A DNA stretch of 64,000 bases from Peromyscus leucopus (Eukaryota > Chordata > Mammalia > Rodentia > Cricetidae): the NCBI RefSeq assembly GCF_004664715.2, contig NC_051063.1, forward strand, positions 67,193,018-67,257,017, read 5' to 3'. The position numbers and the translations under genes are program-made. Below are positions 40,325-52,619 of this stretch, one piece after another (position 1 is the first letter of the stretch; every line of letters starts with the position of its first letter). The notes under the pieces are model-generated. The model made no database searches. It saw only the letters and a program-made list of their open reading frames with translations, and was not told the DNA's origin.

Positions 40325-40384
40325 GCTGTTCTCCGTCAGTGAACCGCTCACCCTGGATCTAGTGGACCCTTCATGGCATAGCTC

Positions 40385-40515
40385 CAGGAAGTTTGCAGTG
40401 ACCCAGGACATGAGTTGTGCTCCATCAGTTACTAACTGTGTGATTTGGGCAGGTAAATTCTCAGGGTCTCTGAGTTTTGTCCCCTGTCGCAGTAGGGATA
40501 GGTAGGCTGACTCTT
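40385..40515 (+). mobile_element. MIR SINE fragment
   Basis: TACTAACTGTGTGATTTGGG followed by CAGGTAAATTCTCAGGGTCT matches the MIR core in forward orientation. Diverged. Confidence 0.55.
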
Positions 40516-40525
40516 CTGCCTGTGG

Positions 40526-40969
40526 GACAGAGTGGCATGGGCCTTTGTCAGGGAATGGAGCATGGTTGACAGAGTGGCATGGGCCTGGGCATTAAGTAGA
40601 ATGTAGTTGACAGTAGGCCTCTGGCAGGGAGTGAAATGTGGTTGGATAGAGTGGAATGGGCTCCTAGCATGGAGGGAGCATGGTAGACAGAATGGCACAG
40701 GGCTCTGGCATGGTGGGCATAGTGGCATGGGGTTCTGGCATGGAGAACATTTTAGGCAGAGTGGTACAGGCCGCTCCCCCCACACCTGCCATGGAAGGAG
40801 CATGATGGATAGAATTGCAGGGCCCTTGGCATGGAGACAGCATGGTAGACTAGTGGCACATCCCCTGGCACGGAGGGAGCATGCCAGGCAGAGTGGCGTG
40901 GACTTCTGGCATGGAGGGGACATGGTGGACAGTGTGACACAGGCCCCTGGCATAGAGTGGAGCATGGTT
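40526..40969 (+). repeat. Degenerate minisatellite, about 11 copies of a roughly 40-bp unit
   Basis: The unit reads about GACAGAGTGGCACGGGCCCC then TGGCATGGAGGGAGCATGGT. Copies start near 40526 and recur to 40969, varying from about 31 to 53 bp with many substitutions. The periodic sequence keeps a 186-codon frame open on the minus strand (40432-40992), which is a repeat artefact rather than a gene. Confidence 0.85.
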
Positions 40970-43900
40970 AAGGATGCTCTTGTACAAAACAAAACCAGCC
41001 TCTGCCGTTGCTATCGGCAGGGTGTTCTTGGACCAACCCCTCTCGTCTGTGCCCGCAGGTTTGGGCCGTGATGTTCCAGCTTCCCACTTAGTCTCTCGTA
41101 GAGTTACTGATCCAGAAAGTGTAGGGCCAACTACCCGCAGGCCCGAGGGAGGTGGAAAGTTCTGTGTACTGACTAGTCCCATGGCAGGGGTGGTCTTGCC
41201 CGAGCCCACCGGGGACCCTCCTCTTTGCCCACAGGCTGCAGAGAGGGTCTCCTCCCTCCTTTCTTTTCTAATCTCACTGTTCTGGGTGCTCATCAGCCCC
41301 CGGCCCTGCAGGCCTCAGGCTCTTTGTCTATGAGATGTGACAACTACTGGTGCCTCATGAAGCCCTGGACCCACACTAGGATCCCAGCTAGGGTGAGAGG
41401 CACAATGGGTGGGGGCTGGGCTTGGCTCCCTTGGCAGGATCTAGTACCAGCTGGTATGCTTGAGCGTTGTTGTCATGCCCCTACTGTGGCTGGCCCTGCC
41501 TGGAGGGCTAGCATGGGGACAAGGGCGGAGTGCACCCCTGTCTTTCTGCTTCACCTTCTAGAGGCTGCAGGACATGTGGAGGGGCCAAGCTGCCACTCTC
41601 TGACCCCCCTTCCCTTCCTGCAAAGTCTAAATTCATACACAGATGTCAATGCTGGCTGTGTGGGTTGGGTGTGATGGCACACGGGCATAGAACTGTGTGG
41701 CTGGACTTGGCTCCTGACCCCACGGCTGGACTACTCTGGTTCTGTGTTCCTGGACTCAGGGGGCCGTGCCTGACCTCCTGAGCGCAGCCTGGTTATGAGC
41801 AAGTCAGCTGACCGTGGCAAGCAAGGAGGTCATGGAGGGTCATGACTGAGTGGAGAGGGAGGAGTCTGATACCAGGAGTGAGGAGCTGAATGTCCACAGT
41901 TATATTCAGAAGCAGGGGAATCTAGCATTAGGGTGGCATAAGCCTCCCCCCAAACCCCTGTCATGGCCTCCTGGTGGGAACATGCAATGCAGCTTGGCAG
42001 ATCAGAAAGTGTTCGTTTAGACCGCACATACTCGCTCTGTCCTGGGGCCGGATCTGTCCTCTGACGAGCTTGTCGGTCCTTTCTTCATTGGTATGTGAGG
42101 ACATACTTAGTCTGTAGCATATGTCCCATGTCATTCCAGAGAAAGTGGAGCAGGGGTACTGGTTTGGGATGAAGAGCATTGTGGAGCTGGGAAGACAGGC
42201 AGTGGGTGCTTGCAGCCTTGTGCTTTTAAGGGTGCTGGTGCCCATACCCCAAGATTTCAGCCTCACGCAGGCTCTTTACTAGGTCACAGCCTGTGGCCAG
42301 CGCACTCTATGTTATCCAGCCTGGTACCCAGAGGAGGCAGCCTGCGCTTAGAATGCATGGTCCTGTCATCAGGGCTCCACATCTGGGATGAAAAAAAAAA
42401 CTTGCTCTAGAACGCTAGAAGGGAAACCAGTGGCCTGGACAAGGCAGCCACCCTTTGCACACATAGAGGCCTTGGCCACTTTCTCAGGCTCAGCCAGGTC
42501 CCATGTGGGATGTTCTCTGCCAAGTGGGTGCCAGAAGCTTGGTGATCAACTCAGGGCAACTCAATCCCCAAGCTGGTATTTGGTAATGTTCAGAGACCTT
42601 CTGGGTTGTGATCCTGGGATGACAGAGAGGATTTGCTTCTGACGTCTGGTGAGGGGAAACCAGGGACATCTGCTTAGCGTCCCGCTTGCCCAGCTTGGCC
42701 CCAGCGGTGTTCCGCTGGAGAGGCACAGAGTGAACCCTGCCTTCAAGAGTCTACCACGCTTGCTGCTGACAATCGGAAGCTGTCTTTTTTGCTATTGCTG
42801 ACCCTGTTGCTTTGGTACCATGGGCCTGTGACGCTGAGGCCTTTTGCTTGCCAAGGATACTGACTGTATCCCCTACACAGCAGCTTGTTCCTAGCTGTCC
42901 CCTCCTTGTCCCCTCACACCAAGCCCACTTTGGACCCATAGCAGCCTTCTGAGGGCCATAAAGCTTCCCACTTTGGAGATGAGAAGCAGGTTGGAGAGGC
43001 TTTGGGAACCCCAAGGATACCTTCACTGTGGCCTGGTGCCCCTGTCACACAGACGGTAGTTACAGTGCCAGTGGACGCCTGCCAGCACGACAAGGCCCTT
43101 TACAGCTTACATGTCCCTTCTCTGAAGCCATGTAAGCAGTTTGGGGTTCCCGCTGCCCTGTGGGAGTCATCAGGCCTGTGCTTTCAGAAGCACGGCTTTG
43201 CAGGGTTCTTTGAATTTTAATAATCCGGGCTGTGTTTGTTTGTTTGTTTGTCCCCCTGCCCCCCATTACTTTTTCTTACTCCATAAAACAAGCCACATTC
43301 CAGGGACTGGCTGAGATTCTGTCCCATCACCGTTTCACACCATCCCTGCTGGGTCTTAAGGAGCTTTTAATGCCCCTCTGGCCATGCGGGCACAGCGTTT
43401 CCCTGTGTGGGGCCAGGCCCCTTCCTGCAGATGTTTGCCTCTTGGGTTATACAGCTGCAGGGCTCAGTGGTGTGTTTTAGGTTTCTCTTCTGTCCTTTCT
43501 CGCTTGTCTGGAAGTGTTTATTGGATACCACATGCCTGGCTCCATGTGGGCTCTCAGGTCACAGAGCTCAGCCACTGCCCCATAGAGTAGGAGCACTGTC
43601 CAGTCAGTCCTAAGCCAATCCGGGGGTACACCATAGGCCTCCTGCAGTTGGAGCACGCTAGAAGTGGCCCACCCCTTAAGACATAGGACCTGTGTACTGG
43701 AATGTTCGAGAGGCAGCCCTCTCCACCTGGTCCCCTCCCCCAGGGCTCTCTCCACAGAGCTGTCCTGTGCTGTCTCCTCCCCTACAGCCCTCCTTTTCCT
43801 GTTCTACATAATTCTTAATCTGACTTTGGAGCTCAGCTCAGCTCAGATATTGCCAGAATTCGGTCCCAAATCACAAGGCTCCCAGTGCCCATGGCAGTAC

Positions 43901-45142
43901 AGTTGTCCTCTTGGAACACAAGGCACCGCTGTCCCCCGAGCTCAGTATACACACTCATTCACACGTCTGTCCTCATATCTGCTCTCTCTCCTGCCTCGAG
44001 CATCCCTAGGACACTGGGGGCCTTGGTCCACTGACTCTGAGGGGCAGGTGCCTGGCGCATCTGTCTGTTCCCTGGGAAGGTCTGATGGCAGTCAGACCTG
44101 CAGCTTCCCCCAAGCATTTACTGACTGCCTACTGTGAGCAAGGATTGTGTAATCATGGACCTAGGCCAAAGGGGTAAGCAATGAACAGGTCTTCGTGTAT
44201 GTGAGAGAGAGAAATTTCTGCCCACCCATTCCTCACCCAAGGAGGTCAGCATGGTCAAGTCAGGTCCCAGAACCCAGGCAGGGAGATAGGAAACTCCGTC
44301 TATGTGTGGCCACACATGTGGGCTTTCCCCTTGATGGTTCTAGCCCTGACCTTATTACCCCTGAACAACTGCATGAGCCTGCAGGTCCCACTGAGTCAAT
44401 CCTAGGTAGGTGGTATAGAGGGGGGCGGACTGGCTGAGCCGGGCAAAGCAGAAATGGACAGCTGTTGACCCCCCACCCCCCGCCCCTTTTAGTTTTGGTC
44501 CACTTTGACTTTCTGATCGTCCTCTACCTCTAACTTTTTTTCTTAGATTTTTCTTGATGCTAGAGTAGACCTCAGGCTTTATGAAACTTGGCTTCTCTAA
44601 CCTGGTTTCATCTTAAAGAGTATGTGGGGGACCTAGGATGTGGGAATCAAGTCTTGAGCCTCTGGCCCCAAATTGCATCTCTAGAGGACCTAAGCTGAAC
44701 CAGGATAGCTTGAGAAATCTATGTCAGTTTGTCTCTACAATGCAATTCTGGGAGCCCCGGGCCTCAGAATCTCTGAATGAGGGAAACCCCAACTCTCCAG
44801 GTCCCAGGGTGCAATGGTGCTTGAAGACCAAATGCATCCATCTTACTGTCTGTCCAGGTCCCTCTTCTGATGGCTCCTGGTCTCTGGTGGGCTGGGAATG
44901 GAAGGCAGGAAATAGAGGTGCTTGGCATAGGAGCTGCCTGTGTGGTTTACCCAGGCTGGTTACTTGGATTGTTGTCTCACCAATGCCACTAGTACTTCCG
45001 GACCACTCAGGGGGTCTCACAGACACCAGATTGTATACATTTGAGTACCCTCTGAGAACATGCTGAAACACATCCTGTGGTAAAACCACGTTTGTGACTC
45101 AGATCATCCCAGCCAGGCATGTCTCCTTTATTTAAATTAATT

Positions 45143-45144
<2 letters not shown>
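40970..45144 (+). other. Intron 6 segment, nothing recognised
   Basis: GC-moderate single-copy DNA with no supported gene and no clear transposon. Contains a (GTTT)n run (43228-43250) and C-rich tract (44469-44488). Confidence 0.4.
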
Positions 45145-45218
<74 letters not shown>

Positions 45219-45510
45219 TGTGCGTGTGCGCACGCGTGCGTGCCTCTATGTGTGAACAGAGGCATGCAAAAGCGAGAACAACCTCAGATGTTCCTCAGGA
45301 ACGCTGCCCACATTACTTTTGAGACAGCATCTCTCTTTGGCCTGGAGCATACCTAGTAGGCCCAGCCAGCTGTCCAGTGGGCCTGAGGGGTCTGCCTATC
45401 TCTTTGCTGAGTGTATAAGCATACCACCATGGTTGGCTTTTTTAATGTGGGTTCTGGAGATCAAACTCAGGCCCTACAAACCCTTGACTGATGGAGCTGC
45501 CTCTCGAGAC
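45145..45510 (-). mobile_element. tRNA-derived SINE with expanded (TC)n/(TG)n tail
   Basis: A (TC)n run (45145-45219, one interruption) passes into TG/CG-rich repeats to about 45243, then AACAACCTCAGATGTTCCTC, GGCCCAGCCAGCTGTCCAGT and TGGGTTCTGGAGATCAAACT. In reverse this is the same family as 28212-28760 and 59123-59545, with the microsatellite as its 3' tail. Confidence 0.65.
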
Positions 45511-45621
45511 TTTTTGTTGCTGTTTAGTGACATTTGTTTTTGTATTAACTAAATGCCCGTGTGAAGTGTACTAGGTCTGTGTACCCCACTTTGTGTCTTG
45601 TTTGTGTGCTTCTTTGTTTTC

Positions 45622-45742
45622 GCTTTTGAGGTAGGGTCTCGCTGTGTGGCTCTAGATGGCCTGGGACACTCTATGTAGACCAGGCTGGCCTCAAACTCAT
45701 GGAAATCTGCCTGCCTCTACTTCTCCATACCTGTTATGTGCC
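45622..45742 (-). mobile_element. Diverged B1 SINE
   Basis: TAGGGTCTCGCTGTGTGGCT, TATGTAGACCAGGCTGGCCT and CTCATGGAAATCTGCCTGCC are a B1 body in reverse. Confidence 0.75.
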
Positions 45743-45749
45743 CCACATT

Positions 45750-46340
45750 GATAGAAAGCTGTGTTTTTGTTCTCAGGGTCTTCACAAATCAATTTTATTT
45801 ATAAATCAATTTTATTTATCAGTAGTGGGGCCTTGATTCTTCTGGAATGTCAAGACCCCCCCACCTTAGTTAACAAATGGGAAGCTCAGGCCTGGATGTG
45901 AATCTAAGGTCACCAGGACCTGACTCTTACTTGGACAGGGATGCTGTTCTTCTCTGTGATGGCAGCTAGTCCCACCCCTGGGCTCCTTGCTTGCCTTGCT
46001 TCTAAGAAGGGCTTGGGCTGTGCTGACCTCTGATGTGACCCTGGGGTCTACTGTATGGAGCAGATTCTGTGTTAGCCATCAGCGCACCGTTGAGCCTCTC
46101 AGTAGCCATGCCCTGAGCGAGCCTTAGATTTGGGGGGGTACCTCTGTGTCCAGCCTCCTCTGACTGTGGCTGCCCCTGCTAGCCCCTGAGCTAGGATGGC
46201 CTGAGCTACCATACTGTTGCTGCCCCTCCAAGTTACCTCATGTATGTCCCACTGAACAACAATTCCTGAGTTCTAGAACAATGCGGGTGGGAGACACAAG
46301 ATTCTTAATATGATGATGGAGGGCTTCTCAGGTTTGTTTC
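45750..46340 (+). other. Intron 6 segment, nothing recognised
   Basis: A 17-bp direct repeat of ATCAATTTTATTTAT units occurs at 45787-45819. Possible weak MIR remnants near 45,860-45,930 were not strong enough to call. Confidence 0.4.
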
Positions 46341-46421
46341 TTTATTCCCCAGTGATGGGACTTGAACCAACGGCCTCACACATGCTAGGCAAGTTCTCTA
46401 CCGTGGAGCCACACCCCAGCC
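46341..46421 (-). mobile_element. ID-like tRNA-Ala-derived SINE fragment
   Basis: Reverse reading gives GGCTGGGGTGTGGCTCCACG, GAGAACTTGCCTAGCATGTG and GAGGCCGTTGGTTCAAGTCC, the A-box and B-box arrangement of rodent ID elements or the left half of B4. Confidence 0.7.
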
Positions 46422-46424
46422 TGC

Positions 46425-47377
46425 AATTTGTTTCTGAAAACCATAGGATACGGGGTTCACATGCACAGGACAGACTGGGGGTTGGGGGGTGGGAATGCAT
46501 TTCCTATGTATTGTTGTGTTTAGGGCTTACTGAATGCATTCCCTATGTGTGTATGTGCTGTGTTTAGTGTTTACTGAATGTAGGAGCTGGGCAGAGAGAA
46601 GAACATCATTCCTACTTCAAAGATAAAGAGCCTGAGGCTGCCCCAGGGAAAGGGGCTGGCCCTGAGCTAAGGAAGGTGCAGGGGTTGGCTATCCTTTCAG
46701 CCTGGGCATTTGTATGTGCTGCATACCTCAGGCTGCTCTTTGCTTTGGCTTTCCCGAGTATGGAAATCAGAGAGGACCAGTCTGTACCTCCTGCTCTGGG
46801 TTGGCCCCAGGGTCATCACTCTAGCCCATTATATAAGCCCCCTGTGTCCCCCTCCATCCCATCCCGAGTTTTATCTACTACATCTGAAAAATGGGATGAT
46901 TAAAAAAAACAAACCTTATTCTGCAGATATTATCCTGAACTCTCACTTTGAAATAGCTGTATAGAAGAAGGAATTAACCCCCTTCCCCTGCTTCTCTGCC
47001 GACCATCTGCCTCTGCTCACCCCAGAAGGTGCCAGATCCCCAGAGGGAGGAAGCTTCCCTCCTTCCTCGGCCCTTCTCATCTTTATCCATTTGTAGACTA
47101 GGCGGGAGTGGAGCAAGCCGCCACCGGCACTTTCAGGTGGTTGTATGTGGTGTCGGGCCATCGTGTGTTTGTATTTGGGTATTTAGATAAAATATTGTGC
47201 TTCTCTCCAAATGCTCGGCCATCTGTGGGCACAGCTTTTCCACTCTCTCAGCTGCCGTGTGCTCCCAGCATGGATGTCTGGGCTCTTGCTCATTAGAACA
47301 AACTTCACGGAACGTCACACCCGGACAAACGGGCTCCCCAACTGACTTCCCAGTTCCACTTGTCTCTTCTTGGTTAC

Positions 47378-47380
<3 letters not shown>
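46425..47380 (+). other. Intron 6 segment, nothing firmly recognised
   Basis: Single-copy DNA. Weak MIR-like similarity near 46,600-46,680 and 46,870-46,905. No gene supported. Confidence 0.4.
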
Positions 47381-47442
<62 letters not shown>

Positions 47443-47445
47443 TGT
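47381..47445 (+). repeat. Compound (TC)n(TG)n microsatellite
   Basis: (TC) 47381-47425 joined directly to (TG) 47426-47445. Confidence 0.97.
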
Positions 47446-48593
47446 TGGGTGTTGCTGTGTATGTTCTAAATTCTGACTGCTCAGAGTATCCTTACTTGTG
47501 GATAACAGTGGCTTGGAGAGTTGGGCTTTTTCTCTGTTCTTCATCTGTTTTAGTGACCCCTGCTGTCCAGGCCCCAATCCCTGGACCCTTAAGTCCAGAA
47601 CCTCCTGTCCCAGTGCCTTTGGTAGACTTCCTGCCACAACTGACATTCCATAACTTTTGGGCAGATGGGCAAATGTCCTCCTTCCTCTCCTTCACCCTTC
47701 CTCTGTCTGCTGATTGGTGCTGCTGATTGGGCTGACCTGTCCTGGGGTAGACACTTGACCTCTGCAGGTGACTGAAGAACCATGGTTCTGCAGGTACTTC
47801 CAGAAGCTTTGTCAGGAGCTCTACCCAACAGCCTGGAAATGCTAGTTCCACTTCCCAGGTGATAGCTGAGTCCTCACCTCAGCCTCTGCCTGGTTCCCAC
47901 CCCTCACATTCCCAGAGTCAGCTGCTGGCCTTCCCAGATCTGATGAGATGGCTGGGTGACTCTGGGTTCTTCCTTGATCACAGACCCTGCCTCTCCTCAT
48001 GTGACATCTCTTTGGTGGGGGAGGCTCTAGGGATCCTGATGCCTGTCTAATGGTCAGAGGTCAGGGTTGGCCATGCTTGCAGGGGCCTCCCTGGAAGATG
48101 TGTGCTCAGATGAACAGTAATGCCTGAGTCCTATTGCAAGGTTCGGAAGAAGATGCCTCGCTCAAACTGAGGCCTTCAGAGGAGCAAAGGCTGACTTCTT
48201 TTTGGAGTGACCCCATCCTGTGTCCGGTAGAAAGTGTTGACCCTATCAGGTATGACTGGATACCATGATCTCGCCCCTCTTACTCCACTCCTGCCTTCTG
48301 ATCCTTGAGTTCTGGGTTTCACCGTTGAGTTCTGTGATGATGTTGTCCATCTTTGAGAAAGCACATTGCATACAAGACTGCTATGGGAAGACCGGCCTGC
48401 ATCTGCCTTCTACTCTATCCAGTCTAGTTGTTAGGATGCTGTCCTGCGGGTCATCCTCTTGAAGGTCACCACATCCTCAAGCCACATTGCTCAGCTCAGG
48501 GAGAATCAGATGTCGCTGTACCGAATATCTAAGACTCTGCCTGCTTCAGTTTCCTTCAAGGGCAGGGCAAGGGGAGCTCTTACCTGCCTCCAG
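47446..48593 (+). other. Intron 6 segment, nothing recognised
   Basis: Single-copy DNA without supported features. Confidence 0.4.
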
Positions 48594-48607
48594 GAGTTTT
48601 TAATCTT

Positions 48608-48797
48608 TTTTTTTTAAAGCTTCTTTTCCTTTTTTTTTTTTCTTTCTTTTTTTTTTGAGACAGAGTTTCTCTGTGTAGCTTTTGGAGCCTATCCTGGATC
48701 TCGCTCTGTAGACTAGGCTGGCCTCGAACTCACAGAGATCAGCCTGCCTCTGCTTTCTGAGTGCTGGGATTAAAGGCATGCGCCACCACCACCCGGC
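48608..48797 (-). mobile_element. B1 SINE with perfect 14-bp target-site duplication
   Basis: T-rich tail (48608-48656), then GAGACAGAGTTTCTCTGTGT to CATGCGCCACCACCACCCGG. GAGTTTTTAATCTT repeats exactly at 48594-48607 and 48798-48811. A fairly recent insertion. Confidence 0.95.
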
Positions 48798-48811
48798 GAG
48801 TTTTTAATCTT

Positions 48812-49146
48812 AACATAGGTTTTCATGTGTAGCTCTTTGGGCTCTTAGCTCCACAAGGAATCTTGAGACAGGCTGTGAGTTTATGAATGGCAATGCCTGA
48901 TTCTCTTCCCTGTATACCAGATGGAAGCCACTGTCATTGAACCAGGATTTCTTGGTGGCATTTTCATACAGACCAGAAGTGAGCTTAAGACACAGCATTT
49001 GGTGAGTGGGTGGGTGTGGGGCTTGTCTGGAAGCTCCAAAGGTCCACATTACAGAAAGAATCTAGGACTGGAGGAACACATGGCTCCTGACTTTGTGTGT
49101 CTACCCCAGAGCACCTGTGTGCCCTGAAAGTTGGCCATGCTCATGC
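48812..49146 (+). other. Intron 6 segment, nothing recognised
   Basis: Single-copy DNA without supported features. Confidence 0.4.
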
Positions 49147-49215
49147 TCTTATATAGATGAGGAAACCGAGTCTTCAAGCAGTATCTGCCTAGAGTCCCAG
49201 AGTTGCCCATACTGT
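49147..49215 (-). mobile_element. MIR SINE fragment
   Basis: ATATAGATGAGGAAACCGAG followed by a TAGAGTCCCAGAGTTGCCC segment matches the MIR 3' region in reverse. Short and diverged. Confidence 0.5.
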
Positions 49216-49229
49216 GCTGACCCTACTCA

Positions 49230-49285
49230 GAGCACCCCCCCCAGACCACCAACCCCCAACCCCCCACCCCCCACCCCCGCCGCCG
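49230..49285 (+). repeat. C-rich tract (CCCCCCAN)n
   Basis: Repeated C5-C8 runs separated by A or AA. The minus strand has at least five G runs and could fold as a G-quadruplex. Confidence 0.85.
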
Positions 49286-49289
49286 GCTT

Positions 49290-49690
49290 CCCACACAGGT
49301 GACAACCTGCATTCCCAGCATGCCTTGGGGTTCTCTCTGGCTTATATGATGCTACTTTTCTTTATGAAGGATCCATCTCAGGATACTGAAGCTCCTTGGA
49401 TGTAGGAGGTCCCTGCATCGGGGCAGGTTTAGAGGCAGCAGCCCTGCTGGCTGTGCCCTGAGAAATCCTAGACCATCCATCATATTGCCTAAGACCATAT
49501 ATGGCTGCAGCAATAAACTGCACGTTTATTCATCCAAGAGAGGAAGGGGTGGCTATTAAGGGTGCATGCTCACTCTGGTCTCGTCATACTGCTGTCTCAC
49601 GAAGTCCCATGTAGAGACCTCTGGAGCTGGTGCTGGGCCCTGTGTCGGGCGTGCAACTGTGTGTGAGCCGCCAGAAGAGATGTGTGCAAG
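49290..49690 (+). other. Intron 6 segment, nothing recognised
   Basis: Single-copy DNA without supported features. Confidence 0.4.
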
Positions 49691-49699
49691 TGCTAAAAG

Positions 49700-50340
49700 G
49701 CACACAAGGAGTCACCGGAGATGGTAATGACAATGTTTTGTTATCTTTGCATTGCTTTCTCTGCATGCTTGTTAAAACGTGGAGTCACAGTGTCTGAGAC
49801 GGACCCTAACAAGGGCCTTCTAATCAGGCCCAGAATGTTTCTGTCAGGCAAAAGAAAAATGCTTAGCTCGAACAAAGCTGTGTTCTACCCCCCCTCCCCC
49901 TAAGAAACACATTTGTTTAAAGATTGGCCTGTCAATTTGCAGATCCACATTTCGGCTTCTTTTCGTTCAGACACCAAGCCTGTGCCGATCTCTGCCCAAG
50001 AAGTGGGAATCGTACCAGCTGCTATTTGTTGTTGGATGGGAGTAAACTTCATCAGGACGACTTAGATGTGTGTTTCAAATGTCACTCAGTACTGCTCTCT
50101 TGTAATGAAACGCTGCGTACAGATTTCTTCCTGAGGCTCAGGGGGATTAGACCCGGTAAAAGAAGAATTCAGTCTTCCTCGCCGTGGCGCATCAGAGTGA
50201 GAAGTTTAAAATCCACAATTTATTCAAATATTGATATTTCTACTTGTCAGAAGAGAGGGGCCTTGAAATTTCCACTGAGCACTGTTGTCAGAAGAATTGC
50301 AAGAAATGTGTCAGATAATTCATAAACGGAGTTCACTACT
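49700..50340. promoter_or_regulatory. Candidate conserved block, includes a 133-codon open frame
   Basis: Repeat-free block with steady composition between repeat-bearing neighbours. A frame from 49924 to 50325 is open without GC bias, but it has no recognised domain, no homologue I know, and no clear splice or promoter context. I favour noncoding conserved DNA. Confidence 0.3.
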
Positions 50341-52460
50341 GTGAAATCAGCTGGGAACAGGGAAAAATATATTCTTGTCGATGTAGAACAGGGCAATATA
50401 ACAGAAAACAGCACTAGCTTTTCCATCATGTCAAGCAAATGCTCAATTTGGGCCAGGTATTTTTTTTTTTTTTTTTTAAACAGCCCGCTGCTCCTAGAGA
50501 AACCTAGAATACATGAGAAATGTTTTGAGTTCTGCTTCGTAGACAAGAGATCTGTTTGTTGTTTTTTCCCCTCTGAGACCTTGGTTTCCCATCCTGCTGG
50601 AGCCAATCAGAAGACAGCTGCTGGAGCCTGGGCTGAGGAGGGGGCTCTGCATATGGTTTGCATTAAGGCACTGAGAAGCTGTGAAGAGCCTGGTAGTGGT
50701 GAAGGACCAGTGTAAATTCCATGCTGTTGGTAGCAGGGCGACTGAGTTTCAGAGATTTCCTTGGGGATGGGAGCAGGCCCATCCTCCCATGAAAGCCCGT
50801 GTTTCCCCTCTATGCTGGAGTTGAGGAATGGAGAACATAAAGTACTGGGCCTGTGAGACCCAGAGGAGCTGAGACGCTTGGTGTCCACCCCTTATTGCCT
50901 TACCATGTGGTGGGCTTTTGGAGCTGCAGACCAGACCTCCCCCACAGCTGGTGGGAGTCCCCATTATTCATTCATCCATTCACGTGGGAAGACCCCCCCC
51001 CCCCCGTGTGTGCTGAGCTTACAGCCATGCTGGGCCAGGGGCTAGCTACTCTTGGAAGAATCATGGCTGCTTCTTTGGTGGGGCCATCTTGAAATCCAGC
51101 TCTGTTTGTTTGTTTGTTTGTAAAGTTCCCTTTAGACCATGAATGCCATCTCTGTGAGCTGGGTGCAGGCGCCCAGGTGGCCCTACGTTTGATGGAGGAG
51201 CTGGGTATGGTCACCATTTCCTCCCTCTCCATCATGAGCTCCTGTTCCTTCTCTTTGCTGTGGTGGACTTAGGTGTCAGTGGTCTGTCAGTTGAAGCTTG
51301 CTAACCATCCCTCCGGACACTTGCAGTGAGCTCAGCCCCTGGACTCCATTTCTATCATGGAGGTTGGAGCAGCTACGGATGCCAGTGCTTTCCTCTCATG
51401 ACCTTGCTGACTTGACCCCCAGCTGTGGGGGATCCTAGGTGATTGAGGGGGGGTGGTGTTGAAATAGATATTAGTGGAAGAGGAAATTGACTGGAGACAG
51501 TTTGGGGAGGGCAATGCAGGCAGGGCTGGGAAAAGTGAGGTAAGGGTGAGAGGAGCCATTTAGAAATGATACCTGCTGGGTAAGTCAAGTCCAGGATTAG
51601 GAAGGTGCTTTGCCAACACATTAAGTTTTGTGGCTTCTTCCTTCCTGCTGGCTTCCCAAGGCTGCCTTGCGGTTAGAGCATTGGGAATGTCCCTGACTTC
51701 ATCTAGCGCTCTGAAGTTATGGTCTCTGGGTTGGCCCCACCCTTTCTTACCTTGCAGTTGGAGACCTCTTCTGATTATGGTGCTGTAATCACTGCCGTGA
51801 TCGTGCTAGCAAAGTAAGTTTCTGCTGCCCAGGCTTGACCCTGCTTTCTCGTGCCCTGCAGAGTGACCTAGAGAATGCCGCTGTGGGGTCTTGAGTGGGC
51901 AGTGGATGATGATGCCTGTGATGATGCTTTAGTAGCTGGCTCAGGGCCCTGAGTCTGCAGCTGAGCTCTGTGTGGGTGAATCCATTCTGTTAGCAGTCTT
52001 GGCTGCAGCCTGGCTGGGCTGTGGGCCCCAGGAGTGGATGTGCTGAGACGCAGCAGTAAGTACACACTGGAAAACCTTCCCTTTGGGCCACGAGAACACA
52101 CAGGGGGCAGCTAGCAGACAGGACTGTTGCCAAGCAGAAAGGCTGGGGACCTGGGAAGGGTTTTGGTTTTTTTTTGGGGGGTGGAATGTTAGTTTTCAGT
52201 GGAACGCACCGAAGTCCTGTGCCTTGTATAACTTTGTACCTTTAATTTCTAGTTTAGTTGTGTGTGGCTTGGGGGAGGCATGGGCAAAGGTCTGTCGGGG
52301 CAACTGTGCATCCATAGGAAGCAGAGATGAAGTGAGCAATCTCACAGGTTGATGAGGAAAACAAGGCTTGGCATTGATGCTTGAAGACATTTTCATTGAT
52401 ATTTGGTATGTATCTGCTAGACTGCTGTTGGGAGGGGGTGTTTTTTGTTATGTTTTGTTT
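50340..52460 (+). other. Intron 6 segment, nothing recognised
   Basis: Single-copy DNA. T run at 50460-50477, C run at 50994-51005, (GTTT)n at 51102-51120. No gene supported. Confidence 0.4.
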
Positions 52461-52612
52461 TTGTTTTTTGAGACAGAGTTTCTCTGTGAAATGGTACTGG
52501 CTGTCCTGGAACTCTCTCTGTAGACCAGGCTGGCCTCGAACTCACAGAGATCCTCCTTCCTCTGCCCCCGGAGTGCTGGGATTAAAGGCGTGAATCACCA
52601 CTGCCTAGCTAA
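52461..52612 (-). mobile_element. B1 SINE
   Basis: GAGACAGAGTTTCTCTGTGA, CTGTAGACCAGGCTGGCCTC and GGAGTGCTGGGATTAAAGGC are present in reverse order of B1. It has CTGGCTGTCCTGGAACTC, a mouse/rat-like 3' half differing from the copies at 27.6, 36.2 and 48.6 kb. Confidence 0.9.
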
Positions 52613-52619
52613 GAGGAGG

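Noticed and set aside
40432..40992. 186-codon minus-strand open frame with periodic Ser/Pro/Cys-rich protein
   Set aside because: It is the translation of the degenerate 40-bp minisatellite, not a gene.
45119..45356. Leu-Ser repeat open frames
   Set aside because: Translation of the (TC)n tract in a SINE tail.
46341..46421. tRNA-Ala-like sequence
   Set aside because: A- and B-box-like regions are present in reverse, but the cloverleaf is broken and the pattern fits an ID/B4 SINE, so it is not a tRNA gene.
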